Under the pieces are notes generated by a model. The model worked only from the letters and a program-made list of their open reading frames with translations, was not told where the DNA came from and ran no database searches. From Pseudomonas sp. S35 (GTDB lineage Bacteria > Pseudomonadota > Gammaproteobacteria > Pseudomonadales > Pseudomonadaceae): DNA of 64,000 nucleotides. A program made the translations under genes and the position numbers. Below are positions 29,143-38,062 of the stretch, in pieces (position 1 is the first letter of the stretch; each line of letters begins with the position of its first letter). The stretch covers positions 682,001 through 746,000 of the forward strand of contig NZ_CP019431.1 of assembly GCF_009866765.1 (NCBI RefSeq), read 5' to 3'.

Positions 29143-29174
29143 CCCTCGCGGGCGCTGACGCAAAACCGCGAGGG
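29143..29174. other. strong hairpin in an otherwise empty stretch
   Basis: CCCTCGCGG at 29143-29151 and CCGCGAGGG at 29166-29174 can pair with a 14-base loop. In the 29103-29356 stretch I see no gene and nothing else. It has no T-run on either side. Confidence 0.4.
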
Positions 29175-29356
29175 AGGAGGTTAGTGCGGGTGCTTTTGGC
29201 TGAGCCAGCCAGTTGGTTCGGAAGTGTTTGTAGGGGGAATCGACTTTTTGGAGGGGGGCCAAATAGCTAGTCGTTTGGCTGGTTATTCGTACAAGCAGAA
29301 ATTTCCAACAAGCCTTTGAGGTTGTCCCTAGGACGCTTGATCTCTAGTCTCCGTGC

Positions 29357-29600
29357 ACCGCTACCAACGCAGCGGTCGGGCGTCGCGGCCCGGATTTCTC
29401 CAGACGCAAAAGCGTCATAGTCTCCTTTCAGTTGGCGCCTTTTTATCGTCTACTGTGCGGCGCTATGGCGGCTGTGCGCGGGATACCTTCGGGTATGCCG
29501 GTGTTCTGGAGAATCGGTCCGCGAACCTGCGTACAGCTGCCACCCTCCATCGCGTCGCGGCGATCAGTGGCAGCTCCTTTTTACTTCTCCGGAGCTTCAC
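29357..29600 (+). ncRNA. structured 5' leader RNA candidate upstream of the 83-aa gene
   Basis: Five helices follow one another before the start codon: ACCGCT/AGCGGT (29357-29376), GACGC-AAAA-GCGTC (29403-29416), GCGCC/GGCGC (29435-29463), ATACC-TTCG-GGTAT (29483-29496) and AGCTGCCAC/GTGGCAGCT (29535-29575), the last enclosing ATCGC/GCGAT (29549-29564). Two have stable tetraloops. A GGAG ribosome site follows at about 29591. The dense nesting suggests a conserved regulatory leader or RNA gene. Open frames that cross it are probably not translated. Class unknown to me. Confidence 0.55.
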
Positions 29601-29602
29601 AA

Positions 29603-29854
29603 ATGATTAAACCCACCCCAAATCCCCCCGTCCGGCTCTTCACCGTAGCCGACGGATTCAGCACCGAAGACCTGCTGGTCAACCTCAGCGAAACACTCGC
29701 CTCGGCCAATGCGCTGAGTTGTGATCTGGCCTTTGATTTGGAAGGCCCGAAACGCGAGGAATTGCTGGGCGTTGCGCAGTTGATTGAGCTGGTGCAGTTG
29801 TTGGCTGATCGGGTGCACGATGGTGTCGGGCAGACGACCGCCGCTACCAGCTAA
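29603..29854 (+). CDS. small acidic protein of a Pseudomonas-specific family (DUF3077/DUF6124-like)
   Basis: This 83-aa protein runs MIKPTPNPPVRLFTVADGFS, then TEDLLVNLSETLASANALSC and ends in a helix-rich part (LLGVAQLIELVQLLADRVHD). It looks like one of the short helical proteins of unknown function often annotated DUF3077 or DUF6124 in pseudomonads; the assignment is from memory. The ATG at 29603 has GGAG ten bases upstream. It is preceded by a strongly folded leader (29357-29600) and followed within five bases by a MITE-like repeat that may end its transcript. Confidence 0.75.
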   Translation: MIKPTPNPPVRLFTVADGFSTEDLLVNLSETLASANALSCDLAFDLEGPKREELLGVAQLIELVQLLADRVHDGVGQTTAATS

Positions 29855-29858
29855 TCTC

Positions 29859-29992
29859 TGTGGTGAGCGGGCTTGTCCCGCGCTGGGCTGCGAAGCGGCC
29901 CCAAAACCTTCATCTCTATTGATTCAGGCACTGCGCGTTGACCTTATTGGGGCCGCTGCGCAGCCCGGCGCGGGACAAGCCCGCTCACCACA
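29859..29992. repeat. 134-bp terminal-inverted-repeat element (MITE-like)
   Basis: Arms beginning TGTGGTGAGCGGGCTTGTCC and ending with the complementary GGACAAGCCCGCTCACCACA enclose about 55 bp. The arms contain GGGCTGCGAAGCGGCCCC against GGGGCCGCTGCGCAGCCC. It is the same family as 7309-7435 with a different core. Confidence 0.8.
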
Positions 29993-30030
29993 ACTGCCCA
30001 TGAGCCAGGGATTCAGCATCCACGGGAAGT

Positions 30031-30058
30031 ATCGGGGACAAGCCCCCTCCCACATTTG
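30031..30058. repeat. single REP copy before cobK
   Basis: ATCGGGGACAAGCCCCCTCC followed by CACATTTG is one half of a REPIN, lying 12 bp past the cobK stop. Confidence 0.65.
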
Positions 30059-30069
30059 AACTGCGTTGT

Positions 30070-30789
30070 TCAGGGCGATTGGATTGCCTGCAAGGCCGCC
30101 GCCACCGTGGTGAACTCCCGATCCACCGCCGCCAGCACCGGCCGCTTCAACACCAGCACCGGCACCCCACGCTCGCGCGCCACTTCCAGCTTCGGCTCGG
30201 TCGCCGTACTGCCGCTGTTCTTGCTGATCAACACATCAATCCCACGCCGTTCAAACAACACGCGTTCATCTTCAAGCAGAAACGGACCGCGTGCGCCAAT
30301 CACTTCACAGCGATCATTGCCGGGATACACATCCAGCGCGCGCAACGTCCAGAACTGCTCGGGCGGGATTTCATCGAGGTGCTGCAACGGTTCGCGACCC
30401 AAGGTGAACAATGGACGCTTGAAGGGTTTCAACGCCGCAACTAACTCGGCCCAATCACCGACCTCTCGCCAATCGTCACCGGCCTGCGGTTGCCACGCTG
30501 GGCGACGCAATGCCCAACACGGCACACCGCTTAACCGTGCAGCCTCGGCGGCATTGCGGCTGATCTGCGCCGCATACGGATGGGTCGCGTCGAGGATCAG
30601 GCTGATCTGTTCGTCGCGAACAAACTGCGCCAACCCTTCGGCGCCGCCATAACCGCCGACACGCACCTGGCAGTTGAGATCGGTAGGCACACGCCCCACC
30701 CCCGCCAAACTGTAGATATGCTCCGGCCCCAAGGTGCGCGCGATAGCCAACGCTTCGGTCACGCCGCCCAGCAGCAAGATGCGTTTCAT
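30070..30789 (-). CDS. cobK: precorrin-6A reductase CobK
   Basis: This 239-aa protein reduces precorrin-6A to precorrin-6B with NADPH in aerobic cobalamin synthesis. The N-terminus [20 protein letters not shown], the middle [16 protein letters not shown] and the end [19 protein letters not shown] are CobK hallmarks. The ATG at 30789 overlaps the cobL stop by four bases; the frame is open 16 codons upstream into cobL. Confidence 0.95.
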   Translation of the reverse strand: MKRILLLGGVTEALAIARTLGPEHIYSLAGVGRVPTDLNCQVRVGGYGGAEGLAQFVRDEQISLILDATHPYAAQISRNAAEAARLSGVPCWALRRPAWQPQAGDDWREVGDWAELVAALKPFKRPLFTLGREPLQHLDEIPPEQFWTLRALDVYPGNDRCEVIGARGPFLLEDERVLFERRGIDVLISKNSGSTATEPKLEVARERGVPVLVLKRPVLAAVDREFTTVAAALQAIQSP

Positions 30790-31991
30790 AGCGGCTTGAC
30801 CACTTCCAGCAACGTAATCGGCAATGCCTGCCGCCACGTGTCAAATTCCCCCAACGGCTGCGCCTGGGCCACGTGGATGCGCGTCAGTTCGCCGCCATGT
30901 TGAGCGCGCCAGTTCATCAGCGTCATTTCACTTTGCAGGGTCACCGCGTTGGCGACCAACCGGCCACCGGGTCGCAGGTGCTGCCAGCAGGTGTCGAGCA
31001 CGCCCTCACGGGTGACACCGCCGCCGATAAAAATCGCGTCGGGTGCCGTAAGGCCGTGCAGCGCCTCCGGGGCTTTGCCACGAATCAACTGCAAACCGGG
31101 CACGCCGAGGGCGTCGCGGTTGTGTTCGATCAGGCCCTGGCGGCCTTCGTCTGCTTCAATCGCCAAGGCGCGGCAGCTCGGGTGCGCACGCATCCATTCG
31201 ATTCCGATGGAGCCACTGCCCGCGCCTACGTCCCACAGCAGTTCGCCGGGCATCGGGGCGAGGCGGGCGAGGGTCATGGCGCGGACATCGCGCTTGGTCA
31301 GTTGGCCATCGTGTTTGAAGGCTGAATCCGGCAGGCCTGCCAGACGTGACAAACGTGGTGTTTCAAGAGAGGCCAGGCAGTCGATGGCGACCAGATTCAA
31401 ATCGGCGACCGACGCGTGTTGCCAGTCCTCAGCCAAACCGTCGATGCGCCGCTCATCTGCGCCGCCCAGGTGTTCAAACACGCTCAACCGGCTGGGCCCA
31501 AACCCGGCGTCAGTCAACAACGCGGCGATCAACGCCGGGCTGCCCCCGTCATTGCTCAGCACCAATAAGCGCACACCCGTGGCCAGGTGCGCATTGATCG
31601 CCGCCACTGGCCGAGCCACCACGGACAGCGTCACCACGTCCTGCAACGGCCAGCCCAGCCGAGCTGCCGCCAACGACACCGATGACGGCGCTGGCAAAAT
31701 CAGCAGTTCTTCAGCCGCCACCTGTCGCGCCAGGCTGGCGCCCACGCCATAGAACATCGGGTCGCCACTGGCCAGCACACACACCGGCGTGCCGGGCTGC
31801 GTCAGCACCGGCTCCAGGGAAAACGGGCTCGGCCACAACTGGCGTTCACCGCGAATACACACCGGCAACAGGTCCAATTGGCGCTGAGCACCTATAATCC
31901 GCGTGGCGCGCAACAAGGCATGCCGGGCATTTCTGCCCAGTCCCTTGAAGCCGTCTTCACCGATGCCTACAACCGTCAGCCAGGGCGACAT
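30786..31991 (-). CDS. cobL: precorrin-6Y C5,15-methyltransferase (decarboxylating) CobL
   Basis: This 401-aa bifunctional enzyme has an N-terminal tetrapyrrole methylase (CbiE-like; [20 protein letters not shown], then [13 protein letters not shown] near 75) and a C-terminal CbiT-like SAM domain ([17 protein letters not shown] near 245). It methylates C-5 and C-15 and removes the acetate carboxyl of ring C. It is divergent from cobG with 95 bp between and is coupled to cobK. Confidence 0.95.
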   Translation of the reverse strand: MSPWLTVVGIGEDGFKGLGRNARHALLRATRIIGAQRQLDLLPVCIRGERQLWPSPFSLEPVLTQPGTPVCVLASGDPMFYGVGASLARQVAAEELLILPAPSSVSLAAARLGWPLQDVVTLSVVARPVAAINAHLATGVRLLVLSNDGGSPALIAALLTDAGFGPSRLSVFEHLGGADERRIDGLAEDWQHASVADLNLVAIDCLASLETPRLSRLAGLPDSAFKHDGQLTKRDVRAMTLARLAPMPGELLWDVGAGSGSIGIEWMRAHPSCRALAIEADEGRQGLIEHNRDALGVPGLQLIRGKAPEALHGLTAPDAIFIGGGVTREGVLDTCWQHLRPGGRLVANAVTLQSEMTLMNWRAQHGGELTRIHVAQAQPLGEFDTWRQALPITLLEVVKPL

Positions 31992-32086
31992 ATCAATTCC
32001 TTGAACGACATCCGACGGGCAGGCTTTTCATGCCGCCGGACAAAGCAGGCATAATACCGCGCCTTTACCTGTGAACCGGTAGCCCC

Positions 32087-33376
32087 GTGAACCCAACGAC
32101 TGCTCTGAATACCTTGCGCCCCTCGGCTTGTCCGGGGTTGCTGCGTATCGTCCAGGCGTTGGATGGCGGCATTTGCCGGATCAAATTGGCCGGCGGTTCG
32201 ATCACCAGCGCGCAAGCCGACGCGGTGGCCGATGCCGCCCAGGCCTACGCCGGTGGGGTGATCGAGGCGACCAACCGCGCCAACCTGCAAATACGTGGGA
32301 TCGGCACCGAGCAGGATGCGTTGATCGCCATGCTGCTGGCCGCCGATCTGGGCCCGAGCAACGCCGCCGGTGACGACGTGCGCAACTTGATGCTCAGCCC
32401 CAGCGCCGGTATCGACACGCAGATGCTGTTCGACACCCGCCCGTTGGCCGGGCAGATCCTCGCTACTTTGCAAAACCATCCGCGTTTTCATGAACTGTCG
32501 GCCAAGTTCGCCGTGCAGTTGGATGGCGGCGAGGATCTGGCGATGCTCGAACATCACCATGACCTGTGGTTGTCAGCGTTCGTGCGCAATGGCCAGACGC
32601 TGCTCGCGTTCGGTCTGGCCGGCTGTCCGGGCCTGGATGCGCCGTTGGCCGCCGTGCCCTTGGACCAAGGCCATGCGCTGGTGGTGGCCGTGCTGGAAGC
32701 CTTTCTCGACCTCGCCAGCCCAGAACAAACACGCATGCGTCATTTGCCTGTGGATAACTTGCTGAGCCATCTGCGCCTGCCGCTGCTGCCGATCGACGGC
32801 TTCAAACGCCCGCCCAGTGGGGCTTCACTGCACCTGGGTACTTATCCACAGCCGCAAAAGAATCAGTTCTATGTTGCCGCCATCGCCCCGTTGGGGCGCC
32901 TGGATTCGACGATGCTCAGGGGCGCTGCACAACTGGCCCGCGACTATGGGGACGGCACCTTGCGCTTGACCCCCTGGCAAGGCGTGCTGCTGCCCAGCGT
33001 CGAAAAACCTCACGCCGTGACTGAACGTCTGGCGCAACTGGGCTTTCTCTGTTCCATCGACCAACCCCTGGCGCGCCTGACTGCCTGCACCGGTTCCAGT
33101 GGCTGTGGCAAAGCCCTGGCCGACACCAAGGCCGACGCCCTGCAACTGGCTGCGCTGCAACCTGACCACGATGTGCACCTGTCCGGTTGCCCACGTTCCT
33201 GTGCCGCCGCGCACACCGCCCCTGTCACCTTGCTGGCAGTGAGCCCCGGCCACTACGACCTCTATTTTCGCGATGCAGCCCACCCAGGTTTCGGCCGGCT
33301 GCACGCGCGCACTCTTTCCATTGAAGCGGCGGGCGCCCTGTTGCGCGCTCGTCCACGGAGCAACACCGATGATTGA
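32087..33376 (+). CDS. cobG: precorrin-3B synthase CobG
   Basis: This 429-aa protein is a nitrite/sulfite reductase-like iron-sulfur enzyme that oxidises precorrin-3A to 3B with oxygen, marking the aerobic pathway. Two ferredoxin-like half-domains frame a core with the 4Fe-4S ligands CTGSSGC and CPRSC near residues 340-370. The GTG at 32087 is the likely start (MNPTTALNTLRPSACPG). Its end overlaps the cobH start by eight bases. Confidence 0.94.
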   Translation: MNPTTALNTLRPSACPGLLRIVQALDGGICRIKLAGGSITSAQADAVADAAQAYAGGVIEATNRANLQIRGIGTEQDALIAMLLAADLGPSNAAGDDVRNLMLSPSAGIDTQMLFDTRPLAGQILATLQNHPRFHELSAKFAVQLDGGEDLAMLEHHHDLWLSAFVRNGQTLLAFGLAGCPGLDAPLAAVPLDQGHALVVAVLEAFLDLASPEQTRMRHLPVDNLLSHLRLPLLPIDGFKRPPSGASLHLGTYPQPQKNQFYVAAIAPLGRLDSTMLRGAAQLARDYGDGTLRLTPWQGVLLPSVEKPHAVTERLAQLGFLCSIDQPLARLTACTGSSGCGKALADTKADALQLAALQPDHDVHLSGCPRSCAAAHTAPVTLLAVSPGHYDLYFRDAAHPGFGRLHARTLSIEAAGALLRARPRSNTDD

Positions 33377-33995
33377 TTACATCCGCGACGGTCAGGAGAT
33401 CTATCGCAACTCCTTCGCCATTATTCGCGCGGAAGCCAAGTTGGACCGCATCCCGGCCGACCTGGAAAAACTCGCGGTACGGGTGATTCATGCCTGCGGC
33501 ATGGTCGAGGCCATCGACGGCCTGCAATTTTCCGAAGGTGCCGGCAAAGCCGGGCGCGATGCGCTGGCCGCTGGCGCGCCGATTCTGTGTGATGCGCGGA
33601 TGGTCTCTGAAGGCGTGACCCGTACGCGCCTGCCGGCCAATAACGAAGTGATCTGCACCCTGCGCGACGACAGCGTGCCGGAGCTGGCGCGGGAACTGGG
33701 CAACACCCGTTCCGCTGCCGCCCTGGAGCTGTGGCGCCCGCACCTGGAAGGCAGTGTGGTGGTGATCGGCAATGCGCCGACCGCGTTGTTCTACCTGCTG
33801 GAAATGCTCGATGCCGGCGCACCGAAACCGGCGTTGATCCTCGGTTTCCCGGTGGGGTTTGTCGGCGCTGCCGAATCCAAGGCGATGCTCGCGGCCGACA
33901 GCCGTGGCGTGCCGTTCGTGATCATGCAAGGCCGCCTGGGCGGTAGCGCGATGGCCGCTGCTGCGGTCAATGCACTTGCCACGGAGGTCGAATAA
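33369..33995 (+). CDS. cobH: precorrin-8X methylmutase CobH
   Basis: This 208-aa enzyme moves the C-11 methyl group to C-12, giving hydrogenobyrinate. [20 protein letters not shown], the catalytic-histidine segment [10 protein letters not shown] and [14 protein letters not shown] are clear. The ATG at 33369 lies inside the end of cobG, which fits the tight overlap of all genes in this operon; the frame is open earlier only within cobG. Confidence 0.96.
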   Translation: MIDYIRDGQEIYRNSFAIIRAEAKLDRIPADLEKLAVRVIHACGMVEAIDGLQFSEGAGKAGRDALAAGAPILCDARMVSEGVTRTRLPANNEVICTLRDDSVPELARELGNTRSAAALELWRPHLEGSVVVIGNAPTALFYLLEMLDAGAPKPALILGFPVGFVGAAESKAMLAADSRGVPFVIMQGRLGGSAMAAAAVNALATEVE

Positions 33996-34726
33996 TGCCG
34001 GCACGTGGACGGTTGATCGGCCTGGGCGTGGGCCCCGGCGACCCGGAACTGATCACCCTCAAGGCCCTGCGCCTGCTGCGCGAGTCGCCGGTGGTGGCGT
34101 ATTTCGTGGCCAAGGGCAAGAAGGGCAATGCCTTTGGCATCATCGAAGACCACCTGGTGGCACAACAGACCTTGATGCCGCTGGTGTACCCGGTGACCAC
34201 CGAAGTGTTGCCGGCGCCGCTGTCCTACGAGCAGGTGATCAGCGATTTCTACGACACGGCCAGCCTGGATGTGGCCGCGCACCTCGACGCCGGTCGCGAT
34301 GTGGCGGTGATCTGCGAGGGTGACCCGTTCTTTTACGGTTCCTATATGTACCTGCACGACCGTCTGGCCGAGCGCTACGAAGCCCAGGTCATCCCGGGCG
34401 TGTGCTCGATGCTTGGCGGTGCCTCGGTGCTCGGCGCGCCGTTGGTGTATCGCAACCAGAGCCTGTCGGTGCTGTCCGGCGTGTTGCCGCACGATGACCT
34501 CAAGCGCCGCCTGGCGGATGCCGATGCGGCGGTGATCATGAAGCTGGGGCGCAACTTCCCCAAGGTGCGTCAGGTGCTTGAAGAACTGGGGTTGGCCGAG
34601 CGCGCGTTGTATGTGGAGCGCGCCACCATGGCCAACCAGAAGATCGTGCCGCTGGATCAGGTCGACCCCTCGTCGTCCCCCTACTTCTCGCTGATCATCG
34701 TGCCCGGTGAACGGTGGCAAGGGTGA
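33995..34726 (+). CDS. cobI: precorrin-2 C20-methyltransferase CobI
   Basis: This 243-aa SAM-dependent tetrapyrrole methylase has the [14 protein letters not shown] loop at the N-terminus and [20 protein letters not shown] near residue 105, both typical of CobI/CbiL. Its ATG overlaps the cobH TAA by one base (TAATG) and its TGA overlaps the cobJ ATG. Confidence 0.96.
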   Translation: MPARGRLIGLGVGPGDPELITLKALRLLRESPVVAYFVAKGKKGNAFGIIEDHLVAQQTLMPLVYPVTTEVLPAPLSYEQVISDFYDTASLDVAAHLDAGRDVAVICEGDPFFYGSYMYLHDRLAERYEAQVIPGVCSMLGGASVLGAPLVYRNQSLSVLSGVLPHDDLKRRLADADAAVIMKLGRNFPKVRQVLEELGLAERALYVERATMANQKIVPLDQVDPSSSPYFSLIIVPGERWQG

Positions 34727-36363
34727 TGCGCCCGGCGATTGTCATCCTCGGCCAGGGCAGCCTGGCGACTGCGCGCAAGATCCAGCAGGTGTACCCCGAC
34801 GCTGTGATCCACGGTTTGGCCGCTCGGGTTGAAGGCGCGGACCAGCCCTACGCTGAATTCGGCGCGACCCTGCGCCAGCTTTACCAGCAAGGCACACCGC
34901 TGATTGTGCTGTGCGCCGCTGGTATCGTGATCCGCACCCTCGCGCCGCTGCTGCTGGAAAAAGGCGAAGAGCCGGCCGTGCTGGCCGTGGCCGAAGACGG
35001 CAGCGCCGTGGTGCCGCTGCTCGGTGGCCTGGGCGGTGTAAACGTCATGGCCCGCGAAATCGCGGCCGCACTGCACGTGGCGGCGGCGATCACCACCAGC
35101 GGCGAGCTGCGTTTCGGCACCTGCCTGCTCAACCCGCCAAGGGGCTATGAGTTGGCCGACCTGGAGCTGGGCAAGCGCTTTGTGTCCGACCTGCTGGCCG
35201 GCGAAAGCGTGCGCATCGAAGGCCTGGCGCCGTGGTTGGACCAAGCGAACCTGCCCCAGGACCAGCAAGCACGCCTGGCGATTCACGTGGGCAGTGCCGA
35301 GCGCGTGCCTGCGGCCAATGAGCTGCTGATCTATCCGAAGACCGTGTGTGTGACCTGCAAGCCCGGCGCGGGCTTGGCCGAGCGTGTGCGCGCTGCGCTG
35401 CATGAGGCGGGTATCGCCGTGCAATCCCTGGCGTGCCTGTTGGCCAGCGACACGCAGATGGCCGAGGCGTCGCTGCATGAAGCGGCCTTGGCCCTGGCGG
35501 TGCCGCTGCGTTTTGCCAGTGTCAGCCAGGATGCCGACATCGTGATTGATGTCGCCGAGCAGCCGTTGGACTTGTCGCACGTTGGCCGCCCGCGTGGTCG
35601 TCTCGCCGTGATTGGCCTGGGCCCTGGCGCTGCCGAGTTGATGGTGCCGGCGGTGAAGGCTGAGCTGGCGCGCTGCACCGACGTGCTGGGTTATGAAACC
35701 TACGTGCGCATGGCCGGGCCGTTTCGTGACGACCAGGTTCAGCACTGCACCGACAACCGTGAAGAAATGCAGCGCGCGCGCCACGCCTTCGAACTGGCCG
35801 CCCAAGGCCGTTCGGTGGTAGTGGTGTCGTCCGGCGACCCAGGCGTGTTCGCCATGGCGGCGGCGGTGATCGAGGCATTGCACGAGTCCAGCGACCCGGC
35901 CTGGCATCAGGTCGACCTGCAGATCCTGCCCGGTGTTTCGGCCTCCCTGGCCACTGCTGCCCAGGCCGGTGCGCCGTTGGGGCACGACTTCTGTGTGATG
36001 TCGCTGTCGGACAACCTCAAGCCGTGGTCGATCATCGAAAAGCGCCTGGACCTTGCCTCCCAGGCCGACCTGGCCCTGGCGTTCTACAACCCGATTTCGC
36101 GCTCGCGGCCGTGGCAGTTGGGCCGTGCGCTGGAAATCGTCGCGTTGCATCGCACGCCTGAAACACCGGTGGTGCTGGGCCGCGATATCGGCCGCCCGGG
36201 CCAGACCCTGCGCGTCACCACGCTGGGTCAACTGACCCCGGAGCAGGTGGATATGCGCACGATGGTGCTGATCGGCTCGTCCACCACCTGCACATTCCCC
36301 CGTGCCGGTGGCGGTGAGTGGGTGTATACGCCGCGTTGGTACGGCGACAAACCCGCCTCCTGA
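34726..36363 (+). CDS. cobJ: CbiG-CobJ fusion, precorrin-3B C17-methyltransferase
   Basis: This 545-aa protein has two parts. Residues about 1-285 form a CbiG/CobE-like region (AAGIVIRTLAPLL, VVPLLGGLGGVNVMARE, TCKPGAGLAERVRAALHEAG), and residues about 290-545 are the CobJ methylase (LAVIGLGPGAAELMVPA, VVSSGDPGVFAMAAAV). CobJ contracts the macrocycle by methylating C-17. The fusion is, as I recall, also present in P. aeruginosa. The ATG at 34726 overlaps the cobI stop; a GTG four codons upstream is possible. A terminator follows. Confidence 0.94.
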   Translation: MRPAIVILGQGSLATARKIQQVYPDAVIHGLAARVEGADQPYAEFGATLRQLYQQGTPLIVLCAAGIVIRTLAPLLLEKGEEPAVLAVAEDGSAVVPLLGGLGGVNVMAREIAAALHVAAAITTSGELRFGTCLLNPPRGYELADLELGKRFVSDLLAGESVRIEGLAPWLDQANLPQDQQARLAIHVGSAERVPAANELLIYPKTVCVTCKPGAGLAERVRAALHEAGIAVQSLACLLASDTQMAEASLHEAALALAVPLRFASVSQDADIVIDVAEQPLDLSHVGRPRGRLAVIGLGPGAAELMVPAVKAELARCTDVLGYETYVRMAGPFRDDQVQHCTDNREEMQRARHAFELAAQGRSVVVVSSGDPGVFAMAAAVIEALHESSDPAWHQVDLQILPGVSASLATAAQAGAPLGHDFCVMSLSDNLKPWSIIEKRLDLASQADLALAFYNPISRSRPWQLGRALEIVALHRTPETPVVLGRDIGRPGQTLRVTTLGQLTPEQVDMRTMVLIGSSTTCTFPRAGGGEWVYTPRWYGDKPAS

Positions 36364-36376
36364 GGCTGCATGAAAG

Positions 36377-36423
36377 CTCCGATTAGCTGTGGGTAATTAC
36401 CGGCGGCTATTCGGAGTTTTTTT
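36377..36423 (+). terminator. Rho-independent terminator after cobGHIJ
   Basis: CTCCGA at 36377 and TCGGAG at 36411-36416 pair around a loop that can form a further AGC/GCT helix, and a run of seven T follows directly. Confidence 0.7.
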
Positions 36424-36587
36424 CGTTCTCTATCGATGAAAACCAGAACGGCTGCCGATGTTCCCCGCGATTGCTGGGCGGCGTGTTCCGGGGTGCCCCT
36501 GCCAGCTAACGTTGTCGCCTGGAAAGCCCGCCTGGCAGTGGACTAGTGTGCAAGTAAGCCCATGTGGGGTGCTTGTGGAGAATTGAA

Positions 36588-37367
36588 ATGGAGCGACATC
36601 ACAGAAGGATCAACAGTAAGGGAAGGCGCAAGTTGATTGCCGCCTACGCGTTGCCGAAAACGCCCGGTGCGCTGTCCGTTTTACCGCAGGACACCGAGGA
36701 GGATTGCAACGCGGCGGTGGTCAACAACAGCGTGATTTCATTTGCTGAAGGCCTGTCGGGTTTGAACCGGGAGTACATCCGCAAAAGCTATCTGTTGGCC
36801 AGCAGCTACGTCAGCGATGTATTGAACATCCAGCGAGGCAGTGAGGCCTGGTACGACGAATTTATCAAGGTGATGATCAGCCTGGGGTGGCTGCCGGTGC
36901 GCAGTCGTTTTGAACGGGTTTCTTACTCCGGCAAAGGCCTGACAGTGCAATTGGCGGCGCTGAATTTCATCGCTGCGCTGCTGGCGTCGACGTCATTGTC
37001 CGGGCCGCTGCTCACTGCGCTGCCTAAACTGGCCGCCGATGCGCTGGAAGCCTTGAAGCAGCAACCCGGGTGTTTCGAGCTGTTCAAGCGCAACAGCACG
37101 GTGCACCAGGGGGGGGATTTCGGCCTGGCGTCCTGTGCCGAAACGGACGGCGAGTTGATGATGGTGCTGGTGACCTACAGCACCCACGGCGAGAGCAAGC
37201 AGGTGGGGGTGCCGTTCCTGGAGTGGGACTGCTCCTCGGCCGAGGCGTTCAGTGGGCAGACCTGCATGGTGTTGAATACCTCGGTGGTCAATGAAACAAC
37301 CCTGCAACTGATGCGTGAGAGCGCGGGCGACAAGGTGCAGTTGGCGATCGCCAAGTACCGCATCTAA
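36588..37367 (+). CDS. unrecognised 259-aa protein
   Basis: The protein starts MERHHRRINSKGRRKLIAAY (basic, about 20 residues), then has an acidic link (DTEEDCNAAVVNNSVISF) and a mixed alpha/beta body with GLSGLNREYIRKSYLLASSY, SEAWYDEFIKVMISLGW and FLEWDCSSAEAFSGQTCMVLN. There is no signal peptide or membrane helix (one Ala/Leu-rich helix around 125-145 is amphipathic). I recall similar about 250-aa proteins of unknown role in Pseudomonas, but cannot name a family. The ATG at 36588 has GGAG upstream. Its stop overlaps convergently with marC by four bases. The 224-bp gap before it holds only the cobJ terminator. Confidence 0.7.
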   Translation: MERHHRRINSKGRRKLIAAYALPKTPGALSVLPQDTEEDCNAAVVNNSVISFAEGLSGLNREYIRKSYLLASSYVSDVLNIQRGSEAWYDEFIKVMISLGWLPVRSRFERVSYSGKGLTVQLAALNFIAALLASTSLSGPLLTALPKLAADALEALKQQPGCFELFKRNSTVHQGGDFGLASCAETDGELMMVLVTYSTHGESKQVGVPFLEWDCSSAEAFSGQTCMVLNTSVVNETTLQLMRESAGDKVQLAIAKYRI

Positions 37368-37960
37368 GGCACCAGATACCCGCGCACACCGGTAAAGATG
37401 ATTTGCGCGGCGAGTGCGCAGACGAACAGGCCCATTAACCGGCTGACTATCTGCAAGCCTTGGTCACCGAGAATGCGCTCGATACGGTTGGAGAGGTAAA
37501 GCACGACGCCAACCGTAAAACTGGCCAGGGCGATGCTGAGGATGGCAGTAATCTTGTCATCCCAGTGCGGCTGGCTCACGCCCATCACCAGCAAGGCGCC
37601 GATGGTGCCGGGGCCGACGGTGAGGGGGATGGTCAGCGGCACGATGGTCACGTCCTGCTGCACGTTGTCGGTCTGTACGGCCGACTTGCCCTGGGCCATG
37701 CCCAGGGCCGAGATAAACAGCACGCTGCCGGCGCCGATGCGGAACGCATCCACGGTGATGCCGAACACACTGAAAATCACTCGGCCGAACAGGTAGAGCA
37801 ACACGCTTGATACTAGGGTCGCCAGCGCGACCTTCCAGGCCAGGCGCCGCCGTTCTTTGCTGGAGTAGCCACGGGTCAGGCTGATAAAGCAGGACAGCAC
37901 GAAGAACGGGCTGTAGAGCACCAGCATTTTCAGGTAGACGCTGAATAACACGTGGAGCAT
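37364..37960 (-). CDS. MarC-family integral membrane protein
   Basis: This 198-aa protein has six hydrophobic helices and the MarC/UPF0056 signature TIPLTVGPGTIGALLVMG near residue 110, followed by QIVSRLMGLFVCALAAQIIFTGV. Transport of amino acids or metals has been suggested for the family, without proof. It precedes retS on the same strand at a distance in the other direction, and overlaps the end of the 259-aa gene convergently. Confidence 0.92.
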   Translation of the reverse strand: MLHVLFSVYLKMLVLYSPFFVLSCFISLTRGYSSKERRRLAWKVALATLVSSVLLYLFGRVIFSVFGITVDAFRIGAGSVLFISALGMAQGKSAVQTDNVQQDVTIVPLTIPLTVGPGTIGALLVMGVSQPHWDDKITAILSIALASFTVGVVLYLSNRIERILGDQGLQIVSRLMGLFVCALAAQIIFTGVRGYLVP

Positions 37961-38017
37961 GGGGGCGGGCTCGCGGGCGGGGGAAGTGTCGAGAGTCTAA
38001 CAGGCGCCAGGGATCAG

Positions 38018-38046
38018 ATGTGGAGGGGGTTTGCCCCTACCCACAT
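38018..38046. repeat. REP copy between marC and retS
   Basis: ATGTGGAGGGGGTTTGCCCC followed by TACCCACAT is an imperfect REP palindrome just past the retS stop, possibly ending its transcript. Confidence 0.6.
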
Positions 38047-38062
38047 GGGATCGTATTTGAGG

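Noticed and set aside
29353..29610. Open frame of 85 codons and another from 29432 across the leader region
   Set aside because: They overlap the strong hairpins 29357-29575 and the true gene start; no ribosome site. Similar spurious proteins are probably annotated in other genomes from the same RNA.
31992..32086. Cobalamin riboswitch between cobL and cobG
   Set aside because: The gap is only 95 bp and lacks the conserved B12-box core; no such element is seen before the TonB receptor either.
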